Counted from the first letter of the stretch, positions 1 through 7,780 are shown. The stretch: DNA of 10,492 bases from JAWWBN01 sp033720955 (GCA_033720955.1 JAWWBN010000131.1:1-10492), one strand, 5' to 3'. Translations and numbers: made by a program. The notes: a model not told the origin generated them from the sequence alone.

Positions 1-205
1 CCTCGCGCACGGTGGCCCGCCACCGCTCTCCCCGGCGCTCCACCTCGAGGGTCAGGCCAGCCCGCCACAGCCGCCAGTCGAAGGTGTCGTAGCCGACCCA
101 ACGGCGACGTCCCCTCTCCTCGCGCGCGCCCGGCCAGGCGTCCGCCAGCCCCGCCAGGATCTCGCGACCCTGCCGGTGGCTGGTCAGCTCGAAGGCGATC
201 GACAT
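1..205 (-). CDS. CYTH/CHAD-type protein, N-terminal fragment (runs off left edge)
   Basis: The minus strand reads open from an ATG at 205-203 to the window edge, giving 68 codons. The key stretch, residues about 43-56, reads YDTFDWRLWRAGLTLEVE. It resembles the strand motif (YDTFDxRLxRAGLxL) in the CYTH-like part of proteins that carry CYTH and CHAD domains. CYTH domains are triphosphate-tunnel folds that handle phosphorylated substrates, and CHAD domains bind polyphosphate; the CHAD part, if present, lies outside the window. No good Shine-Dalgarno sequence precedes the ATG and no nearby alternative start is visible, but a TACAAT element sits about 48 bp upstream. The gene is divergent from the PadR gene. 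Family assignment rests on this one motif and general look, so it is moderate. The exact function is unknown. Confidence 0.6.
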   Translation of the reverse strand, partial: MSIAFELTSHRQGREILAGLADAWPGAREERGRRRWVGYDTFDWRLWRAGLTLEVERRGERWRATVRE

Positions 206-253
206 CGGAGAACGGGCCGCGAAGGGCGGCCGGGAGGTCCCTGGGGGGCGCCG

Positions 254-259
254 ATTGTA
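254..259 (-). promoter_or_regulatory. Putative -10 element of the leftward CYTH/CHAD gene
   Basis: On the minus strand this hexamer reads TACAAT, five of six matches to TATAAT, preceded by GG. It lies 48 bp before the ATG at 205. No convincing -35 hexamer is found 16-18 bp upstream, where the sequence is almost pure G and C. The call is tentative. Confidence 0.35.
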
Positions 260-341
260 CCCGATGACCCTCTCCCCTCCGCCGACCCTCCGGCGCCCGC
301 CGCCCGCTCGCCCGCGGCCGCCCGTCCCCCTCCGGCCGCCG

Positions 342-392
342 GACTACTATCGACTCTTGACTATTACGAAGTTATTAGTACACTCATCCTCG
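342..392 (+). promoter_or_regulatory. AT-rich promoter/operator island upstream of the PadR gene
   Basis: This stretch of about 50 bp is strikingly AT-rich inside very GC-rich DNA. It holds TCGACT (350-355) and TATTAG (373-378) separated by 17 bp, each four of six matches to the -35 and -10 consensus. An inverted pair TACTA (345-349) and TAGTA (376-380) brackets this promoter, and GACT occurs three times (342-345, 352-355, 359-362). PadR proteins commonly repress their own operon by binding inverted repeats over the promoter, so this is the likely autoregulatory site. Which repeat is the real operator cannot be decided by eye. Confidence 0.45.
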
Positions 393-434
393 TAGACGAA
401 GGAGGCCCCTCCCCAGAGCCCGGAAAGGAACCCC

Positions 435-827
435 ATGGAAGTGGACGCGATCGTCAAGAAGTTCCAGAAGGAGCTCAACTCGGGCACCGCCTCGCTGGCG
501 GTCCTGGGCCTGATGGAGCGCAGGGGCGAGCCGCTCTACGGCTACCAGATCGCCAAGCTGCTGGAGCGCCGGGCGGGCTGGCTGCCCATGAAGCCGGGGG
601 CGCTCTACCCGGTGCTGCGCTCCCTGGAGGCGGCCGGGCTGCTGAGAAGCGAGGTCCGGCCTTCGACCTCGGCGCCGCCGCGCCGCTACTACAGCGTCAC
701 CGACGCGGGCCGCCAGATGCTGGAGCGGTGGATCGACGTCTGGCAGGCCACCCGGGACTTCATCGAGCGGGTGCTGGCCGGCCCGGCCGCTGCCCCCGCC
801 AGGGACCAGGAGGAAGAGGATGACTGA
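435..827 (+). CDS. PadR-family transcriptional regulator
   Basis: This 130-residue protein is a small winged-helix repressor of the PadR family, which typically works as a dimer and responds to a ligand or a partner protein. The PadR core covers about residues 17-95. LAVLGLM (21-27) and LYGYQIAKLLE (34-44) start the helix-turn-helix; PGALYPVLRSLEAAGLL (54-70) is the hallmark recognition helix; RRYYSVTDAGR (83-93) is the wing. A short C-terminal helix (94-113), probably for dimerisation, and an acidic tail follow. The start ATG has an AAGGA Shine-Dalgarno sequence 5 bp upstream (425-429). The stop overlaps the next gene by 8 bp, so the two are translationally coupled. The partner membrane protein is the kind usually found beside PadR genes. 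The ligand is unknown. Confidence 0.95.
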   Translation: MEVDAIVKKFQKELNSGTASLAVLGLMERRGEPLYGYQIAKLLERRAGWLPMKPGALYPVLRSLEAAGLLRSEVRPSTSAPPRRYYSVTDAGRQMLERWIDVWQATRDFIERVLAGPAAAPARDQEEEDD

Positions 828-1722
828 CGAGATCTCGACCGTTCGGCAGTACTTCGATCGTCTGGCCGAGGCCTTCGCCGGAAGCGACCCGGCCGTCGCC
901 CAGGACGCCACCTACGACGCCCAGGAGTTTCTCGCCGGCGAGCGTCAGAACCTGGCGGCCGGCGGCGAGGAGGACGAGGCCGCCCTGGTGCGGGCGCTGC
1001 GCAGCGGCTTCGGCGAGCCGGAGGAGGTGGTCGAGAGCTACCAGGCCACCGAGGCGCAGGTCGCCGCCGCCCTGGCTCCGCCCCGCGTCCGCGCGGCCGA
1101 GAGCTGGGGCCAGCGGATCTTCGGCGTCCTGGTGGAGCCGCGCTCCTACGGCGCGCTCTTCTTCCTCCTCCTCTCCCTCCCCCTGGGCATCCTCTACTTC
1201 GTCTGGGCCGTGACCGGGCTGTCCCTCTCCGCCGGCCTGGCCATCCTGGTCTTCGGCTTCCTCTTCTTCCTCTTCTTCGTCTCCACGGTGCGGGCCGCGG
1301 CCGTGATGGAGTGCCGGATCGTGGAGACGCTCCTGGGCGAGCGGATGCCACGCCGGCCGGCGGTCGTCCCTCCCCGGGGGGGCTGGCTCCAGCGCCTCGG
1401 CTACTGGATCCGGGACGGGCGGACCTGGCTGACGATCCTCTACATGATCCTGCGGATGCCCCTGGGAATCGTCTACTTCACCCTGGCGACGGTCCTGCTG
1501 AGCATCGCCCTCTCCCTGATGGCCGCCCCCTTCGTCCAGCTCTTCCTGGACTTCCCGCTGATCACCATCATGAGCACGCGCTACTACCTTCCCCTCTGGC
1601 TGCTGCCCGTCTTCCTTCTCGCCGGGGTCTTCGACCTGCTGGTGCTGATGCACGCCGCTCGGGCCATCGGGCGCTTCCACGCCGGGATGGCCAAGTCCAT
1701 GCTGGCACGCCCCGGCATCTGA
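820..1722 (+). CDS. Membrane protein with HAAS/DUF1700-like domain and duplicated 'Sensor'-type membrane domain
   Basis: The 300-residue protein starts at an ATG with a strong AGGAGG ribosome binding site 6 bp upstream (808-813), overlapping the end of the PadR gene. Residues 1-85 are a soluble helical domain (VRQYFDRLAEAF near 8-19, FGEPEEVVESY at 64-74) like the HAAS/DUF1700 domains encoded beside PadR regulators. Residues 107-160 and 203-285 are hydrophobic, with about four membrane helices. They form two copies of one unit: LPLGILYFVWAVTGLSLSAG (120-139) and MPLGIVYFTLATVLLSIALS (213-232). This fits the 'putative sensor' membrane family. The likely role is sensing a membrane or envelope signal and controlling the PadR partner through the N-terminal domain; that mechanism is inferred from the pairing. 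Similar proteins are also annotated as DUF1700 or sensor-domain proteins. Confidence 0.8.
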   Translation: MTDEISTVRQYFDRLAEAFAGSDPAVAQDATYDAQEFLAGERQNLAAGGEEDEAALVRALRSGFGEPEEVVESYQATEAQVAAALAPPRVRAAESWGQRIFGVLVEPRSYGALFFLLLSLPLGILYFVWAVTGLSLSAGLAILVFGFLFFLFFVSTVRAAAVMECRIVETLLGERMPRRPAVVPPRGGWLQRLGYWIRDGRTWLTILYMILRMPLGIVYFTLATVLLSIALSLMAAPFVQLFLDFPLITIMSTRYYLPLWLLPVFLLAGVFDLLVLMHAARAIGRFHAGMAKSMLARPGI

Positions 1723-1747
1723 GCCCCGACCCCGGCTCGGGTAGACT
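1719..1747 (+). promoter_or_regulatory. Weak candidate promoter for the kinase gene
   Basis: TAGACT (1742-1747), preceded by GG, matches four of six bases of the -10 consensus. CTGAGC (1719-1724) lies 17 bp upstream with three of six matches to the -35. The element ends 32 bp before the kinase ATG. The gap to the previous gene is only 57 bp and holds no convincing terminator (GAGCC at 1721-1725 can pair with GGCTC at 1734-1738, but no T-run follows), so read-through from the PadR operon is also possible. Confidence 0.3.
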
Positions 1748-1779
1748 GGGCTTCCACCCTCTCCCGCTCGCGGGCCCGA

Positions 1780-4557
1780 ATGATCGGCCGGACCGTCTCC
1801 CACTACCGCATCCTCGAGAAGCTGGGCGGCGGCGGCATGGGCGTGGTCTACCGCGCCGAGGACACCCGGCTGGGCCGCGCGGTGGCGGTCAAGTTCCTGC
1901 CCGAGTCGCTGGCCCGGGACCCGGAGGCGCTGGCCCGCTTCGAGCGCGAAGCCAGGGCCGCCTCGGCCCTCAACCACCCCCACATCTGCACGGTCTACGA
2001 CGTCGGGAGCGAGGGCGGGCAGCCCTTCCTCGTGATGGAGCTGGTGGAGGGCGAGACCCTCAAGCACCACATCGACGACCGCTCGATGCCGGTGCAGAGG
2101 GTGCTGGAGATCGGCGTCCAGGTCGCCGACGCCCTCGACGCCGCCCACGAGGCGGGGATCGTCCACCGCGACGTCAAGCCCGCCAACATCCTGATCGGGC
2201 CACGGGGCGAGGCCAAGATGCTCGACTTCGGACTCGCCAAGATGACGGGACCGCGGCGGCGCGACGCCCCGGCGCCCGACGGCGACGCTCCGACCGAGCT
2301 GGCGCCCGACGACCTCACCACCCCGGGGCTGGCGATGGGAACCATCGCCTACATGTCCCCGGAGCAGGCGCGCGGCGAGGCGCTGGACCGCCGCACCGAC
2401 CTCTTCTCGCTCGGGGTGGTGCTCTACCAGGCGGCCGTCGGCGCGCCCCCCTTCCGCGGCGACAGCTCGGCCGAGGTCTTCAGTCAGATCCTCGGCATGG
2501 CCCCGCCCTCGCCCCTCGAGGCGAACCCGGAGCTGCCCGCCGAGCTGGCCGGCGTGCTGGCGAAGGCGCTCGAGAAGGATCCGGCGCTGCGGTACCAGAG
2601 CGCCGCCGATCTCGCCGCGGACCTGAAGCGGCTGCAGCGCGACACCACCGCCAGGTCGGCGGCGGTCCCCCCCACCGGCGCCGCCCCCGCGCCGCCCGGC
2701 CCCGCGCCGCGTCGCAGAGGCGCCCCCCTGGCCCTCGCCGCGGCTCTCCTCGCGGGGGCGGTCTTCGGAGCCGCGCTCGTCGCCCTCTGGCGGACCCCGG
2801 GGGCGAAGCCCGAGCCCGCCCCCGTCACCGCCCTCTCGGTGACCCTCCCCAGCGACCTGGTCGTCGCCGGGTCCGCCAACCTCTCCCCTACCGGCCGTCA
2901 CCTGGCCTTCGCCGCCCGGCGGGCCGAGCCCGAAACGCCGCAGGAGGGCCTCTATCGGCTCTTCCTGCGATCCCTCGACGACTTCGAGGCGCGCCCGGTG
3001 GACAGCTCCTGGCGGGTGCGCGACGCGGCCTTCTCGCCCGACGGCCTCTCCCTGGCCTGGGTGGGCTCCGCGTCGCCCCGCTCCAACCGCCCCCGGCTCT
3101 ACCGCGCCCCGGTGGACGGCAGCGCGCTGCCCCTCGAGCTCGCCGAATGGAACCCGGAGTGGGAGGACCTGGTCTGGGCGACCCCGGGCGAGCTCGTCAC
3201 GGTGGCGCCGCAGCCCCGGCAGCGGATCGTCAAGATCGCCGCCGACGGCGGCGGGGTGGTCGGGGAGGTGGCCATCGCCGGCGGCCGGCTGGAGGAGGAG
3301 GTGGAGCTGGAGGAGGTCCTGCCGGGGGGCCGCCACGCCCTCGCCACGGCCGTGCTGTTCGGCGACATCGGCTACCAGCACAACGTGGCGCTGGTCGATC
3401 TCGAGACCGGTGCGGCCGAGATCCTGCTGCAGGACGGAAGCTGGCCGCGCTACTCCCCCACCGGGCATCTCCTCTTCAGCCGCCACGACACCCTGCTGGC
3501 GGCGCCCTTCGACCTGGCCGCGCGCCGCCCCACCGGGCCGGCGCGACCCATCGCCCGCGGCCTCCGGGTCGAGACCACCTTCGCCGGCGCCTGGTACGAG
3601 CTGGCCGACGACGGCACCCTGCTGTATCAGGCCGGCGGGGTGCTGGGCGCCAACCGCAGGCTGGCGCTGCTCACACCGGGCGGCGGGGTGGAGGAGCTCT
3701 CCCCCCAGCGCGCCGCGATCACCGAGGGGCCCCGCGTCGGCCCCGGCGGCCGCTGGGCGGCGGTGACCATCGTCAACGAGGCCGGCCTCGACGAAGTCTG
3801 GGTGACGCGGCTGGACCAGGGCCTGCTGCGCCGCCTGGTCAGCGAGCCGGGTCTCGACTGCGACCCCTGGTCGATCGCGCCGCAGGGGAACCGGATCGCC
3901 TACACCTGCAACGACGGCGGCGACGGCGGCGGGCTCTACGTCCGCGACCTCGAGGGCGCCGGCCCGCCGCGCCGGCTGCTCTCCCGCCGCGCGGGCGAGT
4001 TCACGATCCCCCTGGACTTCTTCCCCGACGGGCGCCGGCTGCTGGTGCTGCGCAACCGCGGCGGCATCGAGCTGCTGGAGCTGTCGATCCCGGACGGAGA
4101 CGAGGCGCCCGCGGAGCGCAAGCTCATGCACCGCAACCTGGGCGGGCGTCTCTCCCCGGACGGCCGCTGGATCGCCTACGCATCGGACAGCTCGGGGAGC
4201 CCGGAGCTCTATCTCAGACGGTACGCGCCGCAGGGTCCCCTGGGTCCCGAGCTGCCCGTGACCACCGAGGGGATCGGCCGCTTCTGGTGGTCGCCCCGCG
4301 TCGGCAAGGGCCGGCTGGAGCTGCTCATCCGCGGTACCGACCACCGCATGCGCTCCACGACCCTGGCGGACGGACGGCTCGGCCCCATCCGGGAGCGGCC
4401 GGAGATCACCGCGGCGCTGCGCGACGCCCTCCGCGCCGCGCCGTTGCCCGACGGGCGCTGGCTGGGAATGCTCCCCGGCGAGGAGGAGCAGCCGGCTCGC
4501 GAGCTGCGAGTGGTCCTGGGCTGGGCCCGCGCCCTGCGCGGCGACGCCGGAGGGTAG
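1780..4557 (+). CDS. Transmembrane Ser/Thr protein kinase with C-terminal TolB/WD40-like propeller
   Basis: The 925-residue protein begins with a Hanks-type kinase domain (about residues 9-285). It has the glycine loop GGGGMG (16-21), VAVK with Lys38, the helix-C glutamate in EREAR (Glu57), HRDVKPAN (129-136) with catalytic Asp131, DFG (149-151) and SPEQ (193-196). All catalytic residues are present, so it should be active; it is an RD kinase with threonines at 172, 180, 181 and 188 in a rather long, Pro/Asp-rich activation segment. A Pro/Ala-rich linker and RRR (311-313) precede one membrane helix (314-337). Residues 350-925 carry twelve propeller motifs of the form SPDGxxLAF about 47 residues apart, probably outside the cytoplasm as a sensor or scaffold. 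No Shine-Dalgarno sequence precedes the ATG. Substrates are unknown; the PadR pair and the receptors are neighbours only. Confidence 0.95.
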   Translation: MIGRTVSHYRILEKLGGGGMGVVYRAEDTRLGRAVAVKFLPESLARDPEALARFEREARAASALNHPHICTVYDVGSEGGQPFLVMELVEGETLKHHIDDRSMPVQRVLEIGVQVADALDAAHEAGIVHRDVKPANILIGPRGEAKMLDFGLAKMTGPRRRDAPAPDGDAPTELAPDDLTTPGLAMGTIAYMSPEQARGEALDRRTDLFSLGVVLYQAAVGAPPFRGDSSAEVFSQILGMAPPSPLEANPELPAELAGVLAKALEKDPALRYQSAADLAADLKRLQRDTTARSAAVPPTGAAPAPPGPAPRRRGAPLALAAALLAGAVFGAALVALWRTPGAKPEPAPVTALSVTLPSDLVVAGSANLSPTGRHLAFAARRAEPETPQEGLYRLFLRSLDDFEARPVDSSWRVRDAAFSPDGLSLAWVGSASPRSNRPRLYRAPVDGSALPLELAEWNPEWEDLVWATPGELVTVAPQPRQRIVKIAADGGGVVGEVAIAGGRLEEEVELEEVLPGGRHALATAVLFGDIGYQHNVALVDLETGAAEILLQDGSWPRYSPTGHLLFSRHDTLLAAPFDLAARRPTGPARPIARGLRVETTFAGAWYELADDGTLLYQAGGVLGANRRLALLTPGGGVEELSPQRAAITEGPRVGPGGRWAAVTIVNEAGLDEVWVTRLDQGLLRRLVSEPGLDCDPWSIAPQGNRIAYTCNDGGDGGGLYVRDLEGAGPPRRLLSRRAGEFTIPLDFFPDGRRLLVLRNRGGIELLELSIPDGDEAPAERKLMHRNLGGRLSPDGRWIAYASDSSGSPELYLRRYAPQGPLGPELPVTTEGIGRFWWSPRVGKGRLELLIRGTDHRMRSTTLADGRLGPIRERPEITAALRDALRAAPLPDGRWLGMLPGEEEQPARELRVVLGWARALRGDAGG

Positions 4558-4568
4558 CCCACCCAGAG

Positions 4569-4586
4569 GGGCGGTGACGGCCGCCC
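4569..4586. other. Inverted repeat just after the kinase gene
   Basis: GGGCGG (4569-4574) and CCGCCC (4581-4586) form a perfect 6-bp stem with a 6-base loop, starting 12 bp after the kinase stop codon. No run of T follows, so it is a poor intrinsic terminator, and it overlaps the proposed -35 of the next gene. It could be a weak terminator, an operator or chance in GC-rich DNA. Confidence 0.25.
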
Positions 4587-4602
4587 GGCGTCCCGGTAGC
4601 GT
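4574..4602 (+). promoter_or_regulatory. Candidate promoter of the first TonB-dependent receptor
   Basis: GTGACG (4574-4579; four of six matches to TTGACA) and TAGCGT (4597-4602; three of six to TATAAT) are separated by exactly 17 bp. The -10 ends 6 bp before the GTG start at 4609, so transcription would begin at or next to the start codon and give a leaderless mRNA. This agrees with the absence of a Shine-Dalgarno sequence. The hexamers are weak and the call is tentative. Confidence 0.35.
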
Positions 4603-4608
4603 GCCGTC

Positions 4609-7600
4609 GTGAGGTGTTCGAGAGGGCCTCGGATCGCCCGGCTCCTGCTGGCCGCGGCCTGCCTCTGCGGCGCCACCGGTGCCGCGGCCCAGACCACCGG
4701 CGCCCTCCGCGGCCGGGTTGTGGACGCCCTCGGCGACGGAGTGGCCGGCGCCCGGGTGGTCGCCGAGCACCTGGAGACCTCCGGCCGGCGAGGCGCCGCC
4801 ACCGACCCCGAGGGCCGCTTCGCCCTGCCCTCCCTGCCCATCGGGCGCTACCGGGTCACCGTGGAGGCGGAGGGGCTCCGGCCGCTCGTCCGCGACGGCA
4901 TCGCGCTCGCGGTGGGCGAGACGGTGACCCTCACCCTGGCGCTCGAGCCGGGGAGCGTGCACGAGGCGATCACGGTCACCGACGCGCCCCCCGCGGTCGA
5001 GACGCACGCCGGCGAGCTCGGCTTCCTGGTGGAGGGCCGCGCCGTCGAGAGCCTGCCGCTCAACGGCCGCAATTTCACCGACCTCGCCGTGCTGCAGCCC
5101 AACGTGCAGGAGTTCCTGCAGCGCGACGGCGGCTCGGTGGTCGCCCACGGGCCGGGGATCAGCGTCAACGGCCGCGACCCGCGCTCGAACGTCTACCTGC
5201 TCGACGGCACCCTGATGAACGACTTCACCAACGGGCCGGCGGGCAGCGCGGCCGGGACCTCGCTGGGCACCGAGACGCTGCGTGAGATGCGGGTGGAGAC
5301 CAACGCCTACGGGCCCGAGTTCGGCCGCAACGCGGGCGGTCAGGTGACGCTGCTCACCAAGAGCGGCACGAACCGCTGGCACGGCTCCGCCTTCCTCTTC
5401 CACCGCAACGACCGGCTCGACTCGCGCAACTACTTCGACGTCGGGCCCAAGCCGGACTTTCTGCGCAACCAGGGCGGCGGCACCGTCGGCGGGCCGATCC
5501 GCGAGGGCCGGCTCTTCCTCTTCCTCGGCGTCGAGCACCTGACCGAGGACCTGGGCCGCACCATCTCCACCGTGGTGCCCGACGACCTCGCCCGCCAGGG
5601 ACTGCTGCCCGACCCGGGCCGGCCGGGCGAGAGGCTGGAGGTGGGGGTGGACTCGGCGGTGGCGCCCTATCTGGACGCCTTCCCGCGCGCCAACGGCGAG
5701 ACCCTGGGGGGCGGTCTGGCGGTGGCCACCTTCCCCTTCGAGCAGCGGCTTCGCGAGGACTTCCTGCAGGCGCGAGTCGATCTCCAGGCGGCCTCCGGGC
5801 GGCGGCTCTTCGCGCGCGTCACCCTGGACGACGCCGACCAGCGGCTGCCCACCGACTTCCCCCAGTTCCCCCGCTCCTTCCGCTCGCGCAACGCCTTCCT
5901 GACCCTCGAGCAGACCTGGGTGCCCTCGGCGAGCACCCTGCACACGGCCCGGCTCGGCTACGCCGCCACCCGGATCGGCCAGGACGTCGAGGTGAACCTC
6001 GAGCACCCCCTGCCCCCCTTCGTCCCCGGGCGGCCGTCGCTGGGCGACATCGACGTCGGCGGCATCCCCCGCTTCGGCCCGCAGATCTCGGCCGACGTCA
6101 CCCTGGAGCAGCGGGTGGCGGCGCTGGAGTACGCCTTCCTCTGGACCACCGGCCGCCATCTGGTCGAGACCGGGCTGCTGGTGGAGCGCTACGACCAACG
6201 GGAGTTCAACCCCACCTTCTCGCGCGGCCTGTTCGTCTTCCCCAGCCTGGAGCGCTTCCTCCAGAGCCGCCCGGCGATCTTCATCGGTCTCACTCCGGAC
6301 GCCGATCTCGAGCGCCGCTGGGAGTCCTGGCTGACCGCCCTCTTCGTACGCGACGACGTGCGGATCGGCTCGCGCTTCACCCTGAACCTGGGGGCGCGCT
6401 GGGAGGCCGCCACCGTGCCCTCGGAGGAGCGTGGGCGCGACGTCGCCCTGCCCGACCTGGCCGCGCCCGAGCCGACGATCGGACCCCTCTATCGCAACCC
6501 CACCCGGGGCAACGTCTCGCCACGCGTGGCCTTCGCCTGGGACCTCTTCGGCGACGGCCGCACCGCCCTGCGCGGCGGCGCCGGCGTCTACTACGACACC
6601 AACATCCAGCAGAACCTCATCGTGACCATCACCAACCCGCCCTTCACGCCGCGGCCGGTGATCCCCGCGCCTCGCTTCCCGCAGCCCCTCTTCGGCGGCG
6701 GCAGCATCTCCATCCGCCCGATCCAGTTCGACCTCGAGAGCCCCGAGGTCACCGCCTGGAACCTGACCACGGAGCGCCAGCTCCCCGCCGGGGTGACCGT
6801 CGCCCTGGGGGCAGCCGGCTCGCGGGGCCGGCACCTGCTGCGCAACAGCGACATCAACGTGCCGGAGCCCGCCGTCCTCCCCGACGGCACCCCCTTCTTC
6901 CCCGCCGGGTCGTCCCGCCCCAACCCGGCCTTCTCGGCGATCGAGCTCAAGAGCAGCGACGGCGAGGCGTGGTATCGCGCCCTCTTCGTGGACGTGCGCC
7001 GGCGGTTCCGCGACGGCTTCGGCTTCGCCCTCTCCTACACCCGCTCCCACTCCGAGGATATCACCCAGGCCTCCACCTTCTTCTCCGACGCCACCAACGG
7101 CACCACCTCGGCCTTCCCCGAGTCGTTGGGGCCGGGGTACAACCGCGGTCTCTCCGACTTCCACGCCCGGCACAAGGCCACGGCGAGCTTCACCTGGGAG
7201 CTGCCCTTCGGCCGCCGGCTCACCGGGGCCGCGGCCGCGATCTTCGACGGCTGGCAGCTCTCGGCCATCGGCCGCTACCGCAGCGGCAACCCGTTGACAC
7301 CCTTCGTCCAGAACAACTGGTCGCGCTCCCTCTGGTCGCCGGCGCTGGGACCGGGGATCGGACGCGACCGGCCCAGCTACGCCCCCGGCCGCGGCGGCGG
7401 CGACGCGGTGACCGGCGATCCGGCCGGCTGGTTCGATCCGTCGGCCTTCGTCCTGCCGCCGGCCGGCACTCCCGGCAACGCCAGACGCGGCTCGCTGCTG
7501 GGCCCCGACCTCCAGACGCTCGATCTCGCCCTGATCAAGACCCTCCCCTGGGGACGGCTGGGCGACGACGGCCGGGTCGAGCTGCGCATCGAGGCGTTCA

Positions 7601-7752
7601 ACGTGCTCGACCGGGCCAACTTCGGGACCCCTTCGCTCATCGTATTCACCGGCACGCGGGAGGGCGAAGAGCCCCTGCCCTCGTTCGGCCGCATCCGCGA
7701 CACCGTCACCGCGGCACGCCAGATCCAGCTCGGCGTCCGCCTCCTCTTCTGA
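4609..7752 (+). CDS. Oar-like TonB-dependent receptor with carboxypeptidase-regulatory-like domain
   Basis: This 1047-residue outer-membrane protein starts with a signal peptide (RIARLLLAAACLCGATGAAAQ, about 8-28, cleaved near AAA-Q). A carboxypeptidase-regulatory-like beta-sandwich follows (about 30-118; GALRGRVVDALGDGVAGARV, then DPEGRFALPSLPIGRYRVTV). The plug domain (about 120-260) has SLPLNGRNFTDLAVLQP, the YLLDG motif (196-200), an EFGRNAGGQ segment and TKSGTNRWHGS. The rest is a 22-strand-type barrel ending in the terminal aromatic residue expected of outer-membrane barrels (LGVRLLF). The length suits the family, which is abundant in Acidobacteriota and Myxococcota, takes up large or polymeric substrates or aids adhesion, and often lacks an obvious TonB box, as here. 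An in-frame TAG at 4597-4599 makes GTG 4609 the first possible start. The substrate cannot be read from the sequence. Confidence 0.93.
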   Translation: MRCSRGPRIARLLLAAACLCGATGAAAQTTGALRGRVVDALGDGVAGARVVAEHLETSGRRGAATDPEGRFALPSLPIGRYRVTVEAEGLRPLVRDGIALAVGETVTLTLALEPGSVHEAITVTDAPPAVETHAGELGFLVEGRAVESLPLNGRNFTDLAVLQPNVQEFLQRDGGSVVAHGPGISVNGRDPRSNVYLLDGTLMNDFTNGPAGSAAGTSLGTETLREMRVETNAYGPEFGRNAGGQVTLLTKSGTNRWHGSAFLFHRNDRLDSRNYFDVGPKPDFLRNQGGGTVGGPIREGRLFLFLGVEHLTEDLGRTISTVVPDDLARQGLLPDPGRPGERLEVGVDSAVAPYLDAFPRANGETLGGGLAVATFPFEQRLREDFLQARVDLQAASGRRLFARVTLDDADQRLPTDFPQFPRSFRSRNAFLTLEQTWVPSASTLHTARLGYAATRIGQDVEVNLEHPLPPFVPGRPSLGDIDVGGIPRFGPQISADVTLEQRVAALEYAFLWTTGRHLVETGLLVERYDQREFNPTFSRGLFVFPSLERFLQSRPAIFIGLTPDADLERRWESWLTALFVRDDVRIGSRFTLNLGARWEAATVPSEERGRDVALPDLAAPEPTIGPLYRNPTRGNVSPRVAFAWDLFGDGRTALRGGAGVYYDTNIQQNLIVTITNPPFTPRPVIPAPRFPQPLFGGGSISIRPIQFDLESPEVTAWNLTTERQLPAGVTVALGAAGSRGRHLLRNSDINVPEPAVLPDGTPFFPAGSSRPNPAFSAIELKSSDGEAWYRALFVDVRRRFRDGFGFALSYTRSHSEDITQASTFFSDATNGTTSAFPESLGPGYNRGLSDFHARHKATASFTWELPFGRRLTGAAAAIFDGWQLSAIGRYRSGNPLTPFVQNNWSRSLWSPALGPGIGRDRPSYAPGRGGGDAVTGDPAGWFDPSAFVLPPAGTPGNARRGSLLGPDLQTLDLALIKTLPWGRLGDDGRVELRIEAFNVLDRANFGTPSLIVFTGTREGEEPLPSFGRIRDTVTAARQIQLGVRLLF

Positions 7753-7758
7753 CCTTCC

Positions 7759-7780
7759 CGCGGCTGAAACCCCGGCCGCG
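7759..7780 (+). terminator. Possible terminator hairpin after the first receptor gene
   Basis: CGCGGC (7759-7764) and GCCGCG (7775-7780) form a 6-bp GC stem with a 10-base loop, 6 bp after the stop codon. A competing stem, CCCGG (7771-7775) with CCGGG (7781-7785), overlaps it. No T-run follows, so termination here is only a possibility. Confidence 0.25.

Noticed and set aside
176..823. A plus-strand open frame covering the PadR upstream region and gene
   Set aside because: It crosses the AT-rich promoter island and overlaps the well-supported PadR frame; the product is Pro/Gly/Arg-rich without recognisable features.
1721..1741. Possible terminator between the membrane protein and kinase genes
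   Set aside because: Only 5-bp, mutually exclusive stems can form and there is no T-run.
1311..4577. A 1088-codon plus-strand open frame overlapping the kinase
   Set aside because: It is the kinase gene read in another frame: Arg/Pro/Gly-rich, no domain, and the kinase frame carries every catalytic motif.
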